A stretch of DNA of 64,000 bases, from assembly GCA_021555075.1 (NCBI GenBank), contig JAKGBX010000002.1, positions 429,001 to 493,000 on the forward strand, given 5' to 3'. Source of the DNA: Rhodobacteraceae bacterium LMO-JJ12. Lineage in GTDB: Bacteria; Pseudomonadota; Alphaproteobacteria; Rhodobacterales; Rhodobacteraceae. Each line of letters begins with the position of its first letter. Positions within the stretch are counted from its first letter, which is position 1. The translations under genes and the position numbers were made by a program. Positions 17,072 to 26,384 of this stretch are shown here, one piece after another. The notes below the pieces were generated by a model, which made no database searches, was not told the DNA's origin, and saw only the letters and a program-made list of their open reading frames with translations.

Positions 17072-17947
17072 TCAATTGCCCAGAAGGCCTTCCAAATACT
17101 TACCATAGTCATTCTTTTTGAACTTCTCTGCGCGGTCGTGTAATTGCGCGTCGGTGATCCAACCTTTTGCATGGGCGATTTCGTCGGGGCTGCCGGCCTG
17201 CTGGCCCTGACGCTTCTCCAGAGTGCGTACGAAATTACCCGCATCCAGCAGGCTGCCGTGGGTGCCGGTATCGAGCCATGCAAAACCGCGCCCCAGGCGT
17301 TCGACTGACAGCGTCCCTTCCTTCAGATACATCTCCAGAAGGCACGTGATCTCCAACTCGCCGCGCGCGCTGGGCACGACGTTGTGAGCGCGTGCAGAAG
17401 CCGAACCATCAAGGAAGTAAAGCCCGGTCACGGCATGGTTTGATGGCGGGTTCTTCGGCTTTTCGATGATCGAAACAGCGCGGTCCTGATCGTCGAAAGC
17501 CACCACGCCATAGCGTTCAGGATCAGACACACGGTAGCCAAATACGGTGCCACCGGTTTCTCGCGCGTCGGCGGCGGCCAGCATTTCGGGCAGGCCATGG
17601 CCGTAAAAGATGTTGTCGCCCAGCACCAGCGCTGATGGGGCGCCATCCAGAAAATCTTCGGCTAGGATAAACGCCTGCGCCAAACCGTCGGGGTTGGGCT
17701 GGGGGATGTAGGTGAGGGTGATGCCCCACTGGCTGCCGTCGCCCAAGGTGCGGATGAACTGGTCCTGATCCTGCGGCGTGGTGATTACCGCAATCTCGCG
17801 GATGCCGGCCAGCATCAGCACGCTGAGCGGATAATACACCATGGGCTTGTCATAAACCGGCAGCAGTTGTTTCGACACGCCGATGGTGACCGGATAAAGG
17901 CGCGTGCCCGAACCGCCAGCCAGAATGATGCCCTTGCGCTGTTTCAT
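17072..17947 (-). CDS. rmlA: Glucose-1-phosphate thymidylyltransferase RmlA
   Basis: Makes dTDP-glucose from dTTP and glucose-1-phosphate, the first step to dTDP-L-rhamnose. Its 291 residues are full length. The nucleotide-binding signature [14 protein letters not shown] is at residues 8-21, followed by [18 protein letters not shown]. Other family blocks are [42 protein letters not shown] and [12 protein letters not shown]. It overlaps rmlD by four bases (ATGA). It is intact although rmlB and rmlC upstream are not, so its product may feed a pathway completed by genes elsewhere. Confidence 0.96.
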   Translation of the reverse strand: MKQRKGIILAGGSGTRLYPVTIGVSKQLLPVYDKPMVYYPLSVLMLAGIREIAVITTPQDQDQFIRTLGDGSQWGITLTYIPQPNPDGLAQAFILAEDFLDGAPSALVLGDNIFYGHGLPEMLAAADARETGGTVFGYRVSDPERYGVVAFDDQDRAVSIIEKPKNPPSNHAVTGLYFLDGSASARAHNVVPSARGELEITCLLEMYLKEGTLSVERLGRGFAWLDTGTHGSLLDAGNFVRTLEKRQGQQAGSPDEIAHAKGWITDAQLHDRAEKFKKNDYGKYLEGLLGN

Positions 17948-18804
17948 GGTTTTAGTGCTCCAAGCTCGGTCAGAATTTCGTGCAGGCCTGTGTGCCAGTC
18001 GGGGCGTGCAAGGCCAAAGGTCATTTCAGTAAGGCTGTTGTCCAGCCGCGAATTCAGCGGGCGCCGGGCCCGGGTCGGATAGTCTGTGCTGGGGATATCG
18101 GCCACTTCGCAGCGGATATCAGCCATTTCAAATATCGCACGGGCAAAATCAGCCCAGCTTACATCGGGGCTACCGGACAGGTGATAGGTACCCGATTTTG
18201 CCGGGTCCGCGAGCAATTGTTGGGCGGCAGAGACGCAGGTGGCGGCGATATCGGCGGCGGGTGTTGGCCCGCCAATTTGGTCGGCCACGACAGTCAGCTG
18301 GTCGCGTTCAGCCCCAAGCCGCAGCATGGTTTTGACAAAATTGCTGCCGTGCGCCGACACCACCCACGAGGTTCGTAAGATTGTATGCGGGCCACCTGCT
18401 GTGCGTATTGCGTCTTCGCCCGAAAGCTTGGTCCGGCCATAGACACCCAGCGGACCGGTGGGGTGATTGACGCCGAACGGCGCATTGCCACTGCCGTCAA
18501 AGACATAATCGGTCGAAATGTGTACAAAAGGCAGGTCGCGCGCAGCGGCGGCGCGCGCCATCGCGCCGGGCGCCGCATCATTGACAAGGGCGGCGTTCGC
18601 CTCGTCGTCTTCGGCGCGGTCAACGGCCGTATAGGCGGCGGCGTTGATGACCGCATCGGCATCGGTGGCAGCGACCAGAGCAGCGCAGGCCGCAGGATTG
18701 GTCAGATCGGCTTTATCACGGCCAAGAGCTTCGATTTTTACGCCTGTCTGGCGCTGCAACTCGGTGGCGACCTGACCGGAGCGCCCAAAAACCAGCAGCT
18801 TCAT
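17944..18804 (-). CDS. rmlD: dTDP-4-dehydrorhamnose reductase RmlD
   Basis: Catalyses the last reduction of dTDP-L-rhamnose synthesis. The 286 residues are full length. The dinucleotide-binding motif is FGRSGQV near residues 6-12, the conserved [11 protein letters not shown] block is at about 56-66, STDYVFDG at about 97-104, and the catalytic pair is Y122/K126 in [10 protein letters not shown]. Its start is overlapped by the stop of the rmlB remnant (ATGA), with AGGAGAT upstream as the ribosome site; that is the normal operon junction, preserved although rmlB itself is deleted. Confidence 0.95.
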   Translation of the reverse strand: MKLLVFGRSGQVATELQRQTGVKIEALGRDKADLTNPAACAALVAATDADAVINAAAYTAVDRAEDDEANAALVNDAAPGAMARAAAARDLPFVHISTDYVFDGSGNAPFGVNHPTGPLGVYGRTKLSGEDAIRTAGGPHTILRTSWVVSAHGSNFVKTMLRLGAERDQLTVVADQIGGPTPAADIAATCVSAAQQLLADPAKSGTYHLSGSPDVSWADFARAIFEMADIRCEVADIPSTDYPTRARRPLNSRLDNSLTEMTFGLARPDWHTGLHEILTELGALKP

Positions 18805-18986
18805 GATGTCATCTCCTGGCGAAACCCTGCTGCGGTAAGGCCCTTACGCGCGAACCAACAGCGCTCGTTGTCAAGATACCACTCCGCGTTGCGGCATCGA
18901 CCTTCTGCTATTGCAACCGTAGGCCACCAGCCCAGTTTGGTGCCTAAATGGGTGGAGCCGATGAAGCCAGTCATAAGCATTCTCAT
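18801..18986 (-). pseudogene. rmlB: rmlB remnant with large in-frame internal deletion
   Basis: A 61-residue frame that joins the two ends of dTDP-glucose 4,6-dehydratase. The start MRMLMTGFIGS resembles the RmlB N-terminal nucleotide motif with its glycine loop shortened. It then runs directly into the C-terminal block KLGWWPTVAIAEG then AEWYLDNERCW. About 285 of the usual about 345 residues, including the Rossmann core and the catalytic YxxxK, are missing. Start and stop keep the operon overlaps: ATG overlaps the rmlC stop, and the stop overlaps rmlD. It cannot be an active dehydratase. It may persist only because translation through it couples to rmlD. Confidence 0.75.
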
Positions 18987-19210
18987 GCCGCAGGTTCCGA
19001 GGGTAACATGTCTTGGAGTCGGTCGGAGAAAAGACTGGCAACATCGGCAAGAAGCGATGACGCGGATTTCTTGTTGCGAAGCGCGGGTGTCGCATCGCCA
19101 AAGCCCCAGTCAATGGCGATGTCGGGATCGTTGAAGCTTCGGTGATTACCGTGTCGCGGTCGGTCCTTAACCAAGACGCCTTTAAGGGCGGAGAGGGAAG
19201 TAATGCTCAT
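18983..19210 (-). pseudogene. rmlC: rmlC remnant with in-frame internal deletion
   Basis: A 75-residue frame. Its first 26 residues (ALKGVLVKDRPRHGNHRSF) resemble the N-terminus of dTDP-4-dehydrorhamnose 3,5-epimerase, where the usual text is like GVLxLTPxRxGDxRGFF. They are joined at about residue 27 to the family's C-terminal block FNDPDIAIDWGF, then LRNKKSASSLLADVASLF. Roughly 110-120 residues with the catalytic His/Asp/Tyr are absent, since RmlC is normally about 185 aa. The ATG at 19210 has AAGG upstream. The frame stays open further upstream, but that part has no RmlC similarity. The 290 bp between it and ugd hold nothing I recognise. Confidence 0.72.
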
Positions 19211-19500
19211 GCGGTCCGCCTTGAGGCCAAGTATACTGGAACGGGCATATTTTATGTTGTTGATCGCCCAATGGAAAGCCTTTGTCAGGGGTCGTCGGAA
19301 ACGCTTCCCGCCGTCATGATCAGGAAAACCCTGACTGGTCGGATGGCGGATTCCAACGATAGTCTTTCTGATGTCAGTCTGGAAGCGCGCGGCAGCGGCA
19401 AAAGGATGGTCATCGTAAATGAAAAGGTGCCGGGGCGGCGCGTGAGCGCCCAGCAATATCTGGCAACGTGGCAAGCGGACCTCTGGCTTTCTGGGCGCGC

Positions 19501-20667
19501 TTAGTCTGCACCGAACAAATCGCGGGTGAACACCTTGTCGGCAACATCATCAAGTTCAGGAACCATCCGGTTGGTAACGATGATATCCACTGTGTTTTTG
19601 AAACGCTCAAAGTCACGCTCGACCGGCGAGCGGTAGAAATGGCTGTCTTTCAGCTCTGGCTCATAGACTGTCACCGGAATGCCTTTGGCCTTGATCCGCT
19701 TCATGATGCCCTGGATTGAACTGTCGCGGAAATTGTCCGATCCGGCCTTCATGGTCAGCCGGTAGATGCCGACATGGGTCGGGTTTGTGGCAAGGATGCG
19801 CTCGGCGACGAAATCCTTGCGAGTTGTATTGGCGTCGACCACCGCCCGGATTAGATTTTGCGGCACCTTGCTGTAATTCGCCAGCAACTGTTTGGTGTCT
19901 TTGGGCAGGCAATAGCCGCCATAGCCGAATGAGGGATTGTTATAGTGCTGACCAATACGGGGATCGTGGCAAACGCCCTCGATGATCTGCCGTGAATCGA
20001 GATCAAGCGCCATGGCATAGCTATCGAGTTCATTGAAATAGGCAACACGCAGGGCGAGATAAGTATTAGCAAAAAGCTTGACGGCTTCGGCTTCCTTGGC
20101 GCTCAGAAAAAGCACCGGAACTTCCTCGTCCAGCGCAGCCTCACGCAGAAGCTCGGCAAAGGTTGCGGCAGCATCGGTTCTGCCGCCGACCACGATCCGC
20201 GAGGGGTGCAGATTATCATACAGCGCCCGACCTTCGCGCAGAAACTCGGGGGAAAAGACAATTTTGCTGCTCCCGATCTCGGTGCGAAGCTTTTCGGTAA
20301 AGCCGACCGGAATCGTGGATTTGATGACGACCGTTGCATCGGGGGCATGTTTTTTTGCCGCCTGAGCCATGTCTTCGACCGAGCGCGTGTCGAACATGTT
20401 GGTCGCGGAATCATACGAGGTTGGCGTTGCTATCACGATGAATTCGGCATCTGCCATCGCCGACGCAACATCCGTCGTGGCACTCAGATCCAGAGTGCGG
20501 TTGGCAAGGAACTCTTCGATCTCAGAGTCCTGAATTGGTGAGCGGCGGGCATTGAGCATCTCAACCCGGCGGGAATCTACATCCAGAGCGACGACCTGAT
20601 TGCGCTGAGACAGCAGCACGGCGAGCGACAGACCCACATATCCAATACCGACAACACAGATTTTCAT
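19501..20667 (-). CDS. ugd: UDP-glucose 6-dehydrogenase
   Basis: Oxidises UDP-glucose to UDP-glucuronate, a precursor for acidic polysaccharides. The 388 residues equal the length of E. coli Ugd, and long blocks agree with it. The NAD motif is [10 protein letters not shown] near residues 7-16, the [10 protein letters not shown] region follows, the catalytic Cys lies in [16 protein letters not shown], and the substrate-binding block [20 protein letters not shown] is present. The C-terminus ends [14 protein letters not shown]. It is the first gene of the ugd-(rmlC)-(rmlB)-rmlD-rmlA run. The very E. coli-like short form suggests the capsule block may have been acquired. Confidence 0.96.
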   Translation of the reverse strand: MKICVVGIGYVGLSLAVLLSQRNQVVALDVDSRRVEMLNARRSPIQDSEIEEFLANRTLDLSATTDVASAMADAEFIVIATPTSYDSATNMFDTRSVEDMAQAAKKHAPDATVVIKSTIPVGFTEKLRTEIGSSKIVFSPEFLREGRALYDNLHPSRIVVGGRTDAAATFAELLREAALDEEVPVLFLSAKEAEAVKLFANTYLALRVAYFNELDSYAMALDLDSRQIIEGVCHDPRIGQHYNNPSFGYGGYCLPKDTKQLLANYSKVPQNLIRAVVDANTTRKDFVAERILATNPTHVGIYRLTMKAGSDNFRDSSIQGIMKRIKAKGIPVTVYEPELKDSHFYRSPVERDFERFKNTVDIIVTNRMVPELDDVADKVFTRDLFGAD

Positions 20668-21130
20668 AGGAACTCCAGGCCCGAGACGCGCAGGTTATCG
20701 TGCAGTTTGAAGATTGGCCAGCCCTCGCACAGCACTGCAAAAGGCAAGTGAATCCGGGCAACCCATCCTGCCATTTCCCAATGAAAAAACACGACCTGCG
20801 GCAACGCCAGCGTGCGGATCGCTTGACCTGTGCGATGGCTCCGCGTTCCGACGTGTATTGTTCGACTGCCAACGAAGTCTTTTAGACTGCGTCCAACGAT
20901 GTTGCCCGACTTGCGATCAGGGTGATTCCAGCTCAGCGGGCGGTTTATTTGGACCAGTGCATGCCAATGGGTTGCCCCGTGATCTAGCAGTATTAATTGG
21001 ATACGACGCGCGAGGTCTGGGCGAAGGCACAAGAGCGGGTGATTTGTTTCGAGCGCTGAACAAAGCCGCCGTTCCCCAAAACCCGCAAGGGTTCAAATCG
21101 TGTAGAACGAACAGAGCGGGGCCGGTGCTC
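20668..21130. other. 463-bp gap between the GT2 gene and ugd, no recognisable gene
   Basis: Both flanking genes point left, so this contains the upstream region of ugd. GGAG precedes the ugd ATG. Several frames of 60-140 codons exist on both strands, but none has a signal peptide, a conserved motif or a plausible ribosome site. No insertion-sequence ends were seen. It may be decayed coding DNA, like the neighbouring rml remnants. Confidence 0.5.
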
Positions 21131-22078
21131 TTATAACCGTCCTGCTGCTGCTGCCAGCCACAGGGCCAGCGTGCTTAAGGGGCTCTGACGATAGAGTCCG
21201 AGCCTGCGGATGCCATTAACCCGCGCCGGTATTGCACGCATGCGGATGGCTGCAAACTGTTCCAACAACGCTCGGTTTTCCACCGTCAACCGGTGCGCCG
21301 AACAGCGCAGTGCAGCAAGGTTGGTGTCATTCCAGTCTCTGAAATGGCCGCTGAGTAGCATCCCTATCCGCCTTAGGCGGGCGCGGTGCCCCATGTTGGC
21401 TCCGATCTGATTGACCCCATGCTGTCGGTAAAGCAGCGATGGCGTGTCATCATGGACCAAAGCGCCACCCGCACCCGAAATCAGTTGATAGATCCACCAG
21501 TCATGCACAACAGGCCGCGTGGTTTCCTGCGCGGCTTGCATCACCAGCCGAGCTGCCGCGGCGTTGAGCAGGATGGTATTGCCGGAGGCCACATTCTGAA
21601 CCAGAGCGTTGCGAAATCCCAAAGGTCGGGGCCGAGCTGCCGACAGCGATCGCGTGCTCAGGGTTTCATCGGTGATCCACGTCCGGCTGCAATAAAGCGC
21701 GGGTTGGTCGGGATCCTGGATCTGCAATGCCGCAATGCCGCGTTCCAGACGTGTCGGTAGCCAGACGTCGTCCTGATCGCTGAATGCAATCCAGCTGTCC
21801 GCTGGCGCATGATCGGCTGCGGCACAGATCAGCGACATGAAGTTTGCCGTGCCGCCCTGCCCCGGCCCGTTCAGGCAGGTTATGTTGGGCATGTCCTTTG
21901 CCGCTTGTGTAAGAATATCTCGGCTGGCATCCGTAGATCCATCATCACTGATCAACAGGTTCCAGTTGGAATGGCTTTGCGCGGCGATACTTGACAATTG
22001 TGCTTCAAGAAATCTGGCCCCATTATAGACCGCCATCAGGATCATGACATGCGGTGGGGGCGGCGTGGCTGGGTTCAC
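21131..22078 (-). CDS. Family 2 glycosyltransferase
   Basis: A cytoplasmic GT-A transferase of about 315 residues that adds a sugar during polysaccharide assembly. The N-terminal GT2 core shows ILMAVYNGARFLEAQLSSIA, the acidic motif LLISDDGSTDASRDIL and the metal motif FSDQDDVWLPTRL. Similar QDD-type enzymes are often rhamnosyltransferases. The C-terminal part has the acceptor-side block VVHDWWIYQLISGAGG and YRQHGVNQIG. I chose GTG 22078 as the start because GGAGAG lies 7 bases upstream; a TTG at 22129 has no ribosome site. It is monocistronic or leads the run into ugd. Confidence 0.88.
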   Translation of the reverse strand: MNPATPPPPHVMILMAVYNGARFLEAQLSSIAAQSHSNWNLLISDDGSTDASRDILTQAAKDMPNITCLNGPGQGGTANFMSLICAAADHAPADSWIAFSDQDDVWLPTRLERGIAALQIQDPDQPALYCSRTWITDETLSTRSLSAARPRPLGFRNALVQNVASGNTILLNAAAARLVMQAAQETTRPVVHDWWIYQLISGAGGALVHDDTPSLLYRQHGVNQIGANMGHRARLRRIGMLLSGHFRDWNDTNLAALRCSAHRLTVENRALLEQFAAIRMRAIPARVNGIRRLGLYRQSPLSTLALWLAAAAGRL

Positions 22079-22404
22079 TCTCAGACTCTCCGATAATACA
22101 GGTATCCGGGATACTGCATTGGCCGACAACTTGAAAGACCGCAGGGCGACGGAACAACAGAGGCGCGCAGGATACGATGCCTGTCGACGCGGTCCTGTCC
22201 GAGTTTCTCGGCGGACTTTAGCGGTGGCATCCGGTCCTCAGCAGTAGACAAAATGATGCAAACGGAAAATCCCGGCAATTCGTAATCGGGCGGACTTGAA
22301 GAAAATCCAATTCAAGGGCCGCAGACCCGACACATTCCAGAACCGCAAAAAAACCACCTGGCACCTCTTTCTAGTTTTGGGATGCAAATGGTGAGGTTTT
22401 GGGG
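22079..22404. promoter_or_regulatory. Divergent gap between the GT2 gene and the RTX protein gene (326 bp)
   Basis: This must hold promoters for both neighbours. It is AT-richer towards 22330-22400, just ahead of the RTX gene. No palindromes strong enough to call operators, and no open frame with family similarity, were seen. Confidence 0.4.
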
Positions 22405-24846
22405 ATGTCGATTTTGCAACATGTTGGGACGTGGTTTGGGGACAGTTTTGATCTGCCAACCACCACAGTCTCTATTCGCGGGGTGAGCGTTGGTTCAGGC
22501 ACGGCATTTGAGATCAGCGATTTCACCTTTTTATCCACTGATATTGTCTCGGTTTCAGCGGAAAACGCGCCACAAAGCCTGTCATCAACCTGGCACGTGG
22601 CCGATGACCGCATTGGCATTTCAGTCGGCAGTGTTTCGGGTAGCTTGCCGGGCAATGCGATGGCAAACGCCTTGGCCGCCTGGGACGCAGGTGAGCGGTC
22701 TGCGGAATTGTCGTTCCTCGCTCAGGATGCAGCGCCGTCGCAGTCAGTTTGCATTATGGCGGCGCGGGTGGACGGCGCGGAATTGCTGTTCGTGGCAGGG
22801 AAGGGCGGGGCGGGCGTGACCGGTGTTGCGCTCACAGATGGTGTGCTGACGGAACCGCAGGTCTTCGGTGCGCAAAGTGATCTCTATACCAGTGATATTT
22901 CAGATATGGCGGTGGTCGAGCGGGCGGGAAGCACCTTTCTCTATGCAGGTTCCGCCAGCGATCATGGCGTCGCCGGTTTTGCAGTTGCCTCAGATGGTAC
23001 GCTGACGGCAATGCAAGGGTTGGGGATGCAGCAAAGCCTGCCGGTCAATTCCGTGACGGGGCTGGAAACGGTGCGTGTCGCAGATCGGGATTTTCTTATC
23101 GTCGCGGCTTCAGGCAGTTCCAGTCTGTCGGTGATGTCCATCTCCGATACCGGGGGGCTGACGGTTACTGACCACCTGATCGACGATTTGACAACACGCT
23201 TTCAGGGGGTTGCTGAGATCGAGACCGTATCGGTCGCCGGGCATGCGTTTGTCCTGGCTGCGGGGATGGATGACGGGCTCGGCCTGTTTCGGTTAACCGC
23301 CGAAGGCCGACTGGTACACCTCGATACCATCGCAGACAGTAACGCATATTCGCTTGCGGATCTTTCGGGATTGGGGGCGCTTGCCCGCGATGGTGGGATT
23401 GATGTGTTGACGACCTCGGCCTCCGAAGCGGGTCTTAACCACTTTAGGGTCGAGTTCGGCGCCCCTGGCATGGTGGCTGTTGGGGCTGGCGGCGATCTGT
23501 CAGGGTCAGACGACGACGATCTGCTTTCGCTGGGAACAGCGGCGGGGAGGCTTTTGGGCGGTGCGGGAGATGACATTCTTAGTGACGGTGCCGGACAGGA
23601 CAGTCTGCGCGGTGGGGCCGGCGCGGATATTTTTGTCTTACGTGCAGATGGCGTGCCAGATATGATCGAAGACTTGCAGGTTGGGCAGGATCTGGTCGAT
23701 CTGTCGGGATGGTCCATGCTCTATTCCGCAGAGCAGATTGATCTGGAGACCACGGATTGGGGTGCGGTGCTGAGGTTCGGAAACGAGGAACTTATACTGC
23801 GTACCGACAATGAAACCCCGATTGTGGAGGAAGACCTGGCAATAGTGCTGGGTCCTTTCCTGAACCATGTAACGGTCACTTTTGGTCCATTGCTGATCAG
23901 CGAAGCCGTGTCCGAAGAAGACCCTTACGTGCCGCCCGCCCCGCCCTCCTTACCCGACCCTGAAGTTGACCCACAACCAGACCCTTATGACGAAGTTTCG
24001 GGGTCTGATGGTGAGATGATTGTCGGCACTTCGGGTAATGACACTCTGATAGGTGGGGCGGATGATGACATGCTGCTGGGGGACGATGGCAACGATGTGC
24101 TGTACGGCGGCGGTGGCAATGACATGATCGCCGCCGCCGCTGGACATGACAGGCTTTACGGTGGCGACGGCAATGATTTCATGGGCGGAGGTCCCGGCAA
24201 TGACACGATGGAAGGTGGCCCTGGTCGCGATTCCATGGGCGGTGGTCTGGGTGATGATTCAATGGTAGGCGGCACGGGCAATGATTTGCTCAGTGGCGGC
24301 CCCGGTGACGACTTTCTGGACGGCGGCGAAGGTGATGACATGCTGGCGGGCAGTTTTGGCAATGACACGGTCGAAGGCGGCGGTGGCGCTGACAACATTG
24401 GCGGTGGCCCCGGGCGTGATGATCTGCGCGGCGGCGATGGCAACGACAGTCTGGGCGGTGGCGAAGGTAACGACACGGTTCATGGCGGACCGGGGAAGGA
24501 TTTTCTGGCTGGCGGCGGGCGGAACGATATCTTGTCAGGCGAGGATGGGGCCGACACACTAAATGGTGGCGCGGGTGACGATACCCTGTATGGCGGCAGC
24601 GGTGCCGATCTGTTCGTGTTCAATGAGATAAAAGGCGGCGAATATGACGTGATCGCCGATTTCACTCCCGGCGTGGATACAATTCGAATGCATGACATTA
24701 TGGGGAGTAATCAGGCGGCTCGCTTCACCGCATTAGTGTTCGATGTAGTCGAGCAGGGGGTGGAACTGAGTTATCAGGGTCATACGATCTTGCTACTGGA
24801 TCTGGCGCCGGGTGACATGGATAGGGCGGATTTTCTGCTATTTTGA
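22405..24846 (+). CDS. RTX (hemolysin-type calcium-binding) protein with N-terminal beta-propeller
   Basis: A probable type I-secreted surface or extracellular protein of 813 residues. Residues about 100-360 contain repeating blade-like segments (LLFVAGKGGAGVTGVAL, TFLYAGSASDHGVAGFAV, DFLIVAASGSSSLSVMSI, AFVLAAGMDDGLGLFRL), as in lactonase-like propellers. A first RTX block (GGAGDDIL, RGGAGADIFVL) follows at about 375-415. Then come an acidic Pro-rich linker and a long array of GGxGNDxx nonapeptides at about 535-735. It ends in the usual serralysin-like C-terminal region (GGSGADLFVFNEIKGGEYDV, then IADFTPGVDTI), which carries the secretion signal. No Sec signal is present, as expected. Transport genes HlyB/HlyD are not in the window. 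ATG 22405 follows GGTGAGG. Confidence 0.9.
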   Translation: MSILQHVGTWFGDSFDLPTTTVSIRGVSVGSGTAFEISDFTFLSTDIVSVSAENAPQSLSSTWHVADDRIGISVGSVSGSLPGNAMANALAAWDAGERSAELSFLAQDAAPSQSVCIMAARVDGAELLFVAGKGGAGVTGVALTDGVLTEPQVFGAQSDLYTSDISDMAVVERAGSTFLYAGSASDHGVAGFAVASDGTLTAMQGLGMQQSLPVNSVTGLETVRVADRDFLIVAASGSSSLSVMSISDTGGLTVTDHLIDDLTTRFQGVAEIETVSVAGHAFVLAAGMDDGLGLFRLTAEGRLVHLDTIADSNAYSLADLSGLGALARDGGIDVLTTSASEAGLNHFRVEFGAPGMVAVGAGGDLSGSDDDDLLSLGTAAGRLLGGAGDDILSDGAGQDSLRGGAGADIFVLRADGVPDMIEDLQVGQDLVDLSGWSMLYSAEQIDLETTDWGAVLRFGNEELILRTDNETPIVEEDLAIVLGPFLNHVTVTFGPLLISEAVSEEDPYVPPAPPSLPDPEVDPQPDPYDEVSGSDGEMIVGTSGNDTLIGGADDDMLLGDDGNDVLYGGGGNDMIAAAAGHDRLYGGDGNDFMGGGPGNDTMEGGPGRDSMGGGLGDDSMVGGTGNDLLSGGPGDDFLDGGEGDDMLAGSFGNDTVEGGGGADNIGGGPGRDDLRGGDGNDSLGGGEGNDTVHGGPGKDFLAGGGRNDILSGEDGADTLNGGAGDDTLYGGSGADLFVFNEIKGGEYDVIADFTPGVDTIRMHDIMGSNQAARFTALVFDVVEQGVELSYQGHTILLLDLAPGDMDRADFLLF

Positions 24847-25028
24847 GTGTGGGCTTGCCGTTCCCCGCGAGGCCTTTTCGTCTGGCGCCCAGCGTAGAGA
24901 CATGAGGTGTTCAAGATCGCGAACTATCGCGCGCGAACCTCTCGGACGCCCACAGTGTGAAAGATCAAGGTCACCCGCAAGGCTGGATCAATAGTCAACT
25001 GCCGTGAAGTTTCTGGCGGGAGGAGGCT

Positions 25029-26279
25029 TCAGGGTTTTTGGCGTAGCCGTGCGAGGAACCCGGGGGAGGGATAACCATCGGGCACCAATCCGCGATCCTT
25101 CTGATAGGCGCGCACAGCGTTGACGGTGAGTGGTCCGATTTTGCCGTCGAGCTTTTCTGGATCAAAGCCGCGCGCTTTGAGCAGTTTTTGCATCTCAAGC
25201 CGTTCTGGAAGGGTAAGTGCGCGATCTTCTCGCGGCCAAGTGGCTTGGATAGGCGGACCGCCTGCGAGCCTGTCGGCGAGATGACCCACGCCGATAACAT
25301 AGGCGTCGGCGGTGTTATAGCTTTCGATCACCTCAAAGTTGTGAAAGATCAGGAACGCGGCGCCTTTGGCGCCACCGGGCAGAAGTACGGCGGCGGGGCC
25401 ATGATCAGGAACCGGCGCACCGTTGGTGTCGGTGACACCAAGGCGGGCCCATTCTGAGGGCAGTTTCTCGTAGTCGCGCCGTGCGAGCATGTAGTTGAAG
25501 TTATCGGGTAGGCGTATTTCTACGCCCCATGGCAGACCGGTTTGCCAGCCATTGGCCTTGAGGTAATTTGCCGCTGAAGCCAGCGCGTCAGCCGGGTTAT
25601 CGCCCCATATATCGCGTTTGCCATCACCGGTATGATCCACCGCATGGGCGTGCCATGACGACGGCATGAATTGGGTATGACCCATCGCGCCTGCCCAGCT
25701 TCCGCGCATGTTTGAAGGGCGGGTATCGCCCGCTGCGAGGATTTTCAGCGCTGCCAGCAACTCGCCCTCAAAGAATTCACCACGCCGACCATCAAAGGCC
25801 AATGTGGCCAGCGCCTCGATCGTGGGGATTGAGCCGCGAAAGGAGCCATAGGCGCTCTCAAGTCCCCAGATCGCCGCGACAATCTCTTTCTCGACGCCGT
25901 AGCGGGTTTCTATGTCAGCGAGCATCTGAGCATGTTTTGCCAGCGCCTTTTTGCCCGCAGCGACGCGCGCCACAGAGGCAGCGCTGTCGAGGTAAACCCA
26001 GACGGTCTTGGTAAACTCGTTTTGGCTGCGGTCTTTGTCGATCACGTCGCTGTTGTAGTGAATACCGTCAAAGGCCTTGTCGAGCACGATTGACGGAATG
26101 CCTTGGGCGTTGGCACGTGTGCGAAAGCCGCGCAGCCAGTTTCGGAAGGCGGCGGGTTTGGGCGAAGTGATGGTGCTCGCCGGGCGGATCATGGGGCGTG
26201 CTGAACGCTCGGGCGCGTTTGCGAACGCGGGAGTTGCAGTGAGAATGCCTGCAAGAACAAGGGAGAAACCGATGCGCAT
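25029..26279 (-). CDS. Lytic murein transglycosylase, MltB type, with peptidoglycan-binding domain
   Basis: A periplasmic enzyme that cleaves peptidoglycan between MurNAc and GlcNAc. It has 416 residues with a signal peptide (MRIGFSLVLAGILTATPAFA). The catalytic Glu lies in AAIWGLESAYGSFRG, and the MltB-family blocks MGHTQFMPSSWHAHAVDHTG and DIWGDNPADALASAANYL are present. The C-terminal about 60 residues are a peptidoglycan-binding domain (LQ-type: MQKLLKARGFDPEKLDGKIG). The ATG at 26279 starts the signal peptide; the frame is open 87 bases further but without homology. It follows rnr in the same direction. Confidence 0.92.
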   Translation of the reverse strand: MRIGFSLVLAGILTATPAFANAPERSARPMIRPASTITSPKPAAFRNWLRGFRTRANAQGIPSIVLDKAFDGIHYNSDVIDKDRSQNEFTKTVWVYLDSAASVARVAAGKKALAKHAQMLADIETRYGVEKEIVAAIWGLESAYGSFRGSIPTIEALATLAFDGRRGEFFEGELLAALKILAAGDTRPSNMRGSWAGAMGHTQFMPSSWHAHAVDHTGDGKRDIWGDNPADALASAANYLKANGWQTGLPWGVEIRLPDNFNYMLARRDYEKLPSEWARLGVTDTNGAPVPDHGPAAVLLPGGAKGAAFLIFHNFEVIESYNTADAYVIGVGHLADRLAGGPPIQATWPREDRALTLPERLEMQKLLKARGFDPEKLDGKIGPLTVNAVRAYQKDRGLVPDGYPSPGFLARLRQKP

Positions 26280-26355
26280 TTTGCTCGTGCCCTTAGATCG
26301 GAATTGGCCCCTTGGCGGGGTTTGCACCGATGATAGGGCGGAACGGTGATTGGGA

Positions 26356-26381
26356 AAAGGGCGCATTGATGCGCGCCCTTT
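26356..26381 (-). terminator. Intrinsic terminator downstream of rnr
   Basis: Read on the minus strand, AAAGGGCGC and GCGCCCTTT form a 9-bp perfect stem around an 8-base loop, followed by one more T and C-rich sequence. It lies 3 bp after the rnr stop and before mltB, so it ends or attenuates the rnr transcript. Confidence 0.75.
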
Positions 26382-26384
26382 GGC

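Noticed and set aside
19211-19474. Upstream extension of the rmlC remnant frame.
   Set aside because: Only the part after the ATG at 19210 resembles RmlC; the upstream part has no similarity.
20664-21032. A 122-codon minus-strand frame upstream of ugd.
   Set aside because: No recognisable motif, and it overlaps the ugd start; not supported as a gene.
24000-24610. Regular short repeats suggesting a CRISPR or satellite.
   Set aside because: They are codons of RTX nonapeptides in one open frame, without unique spacers.
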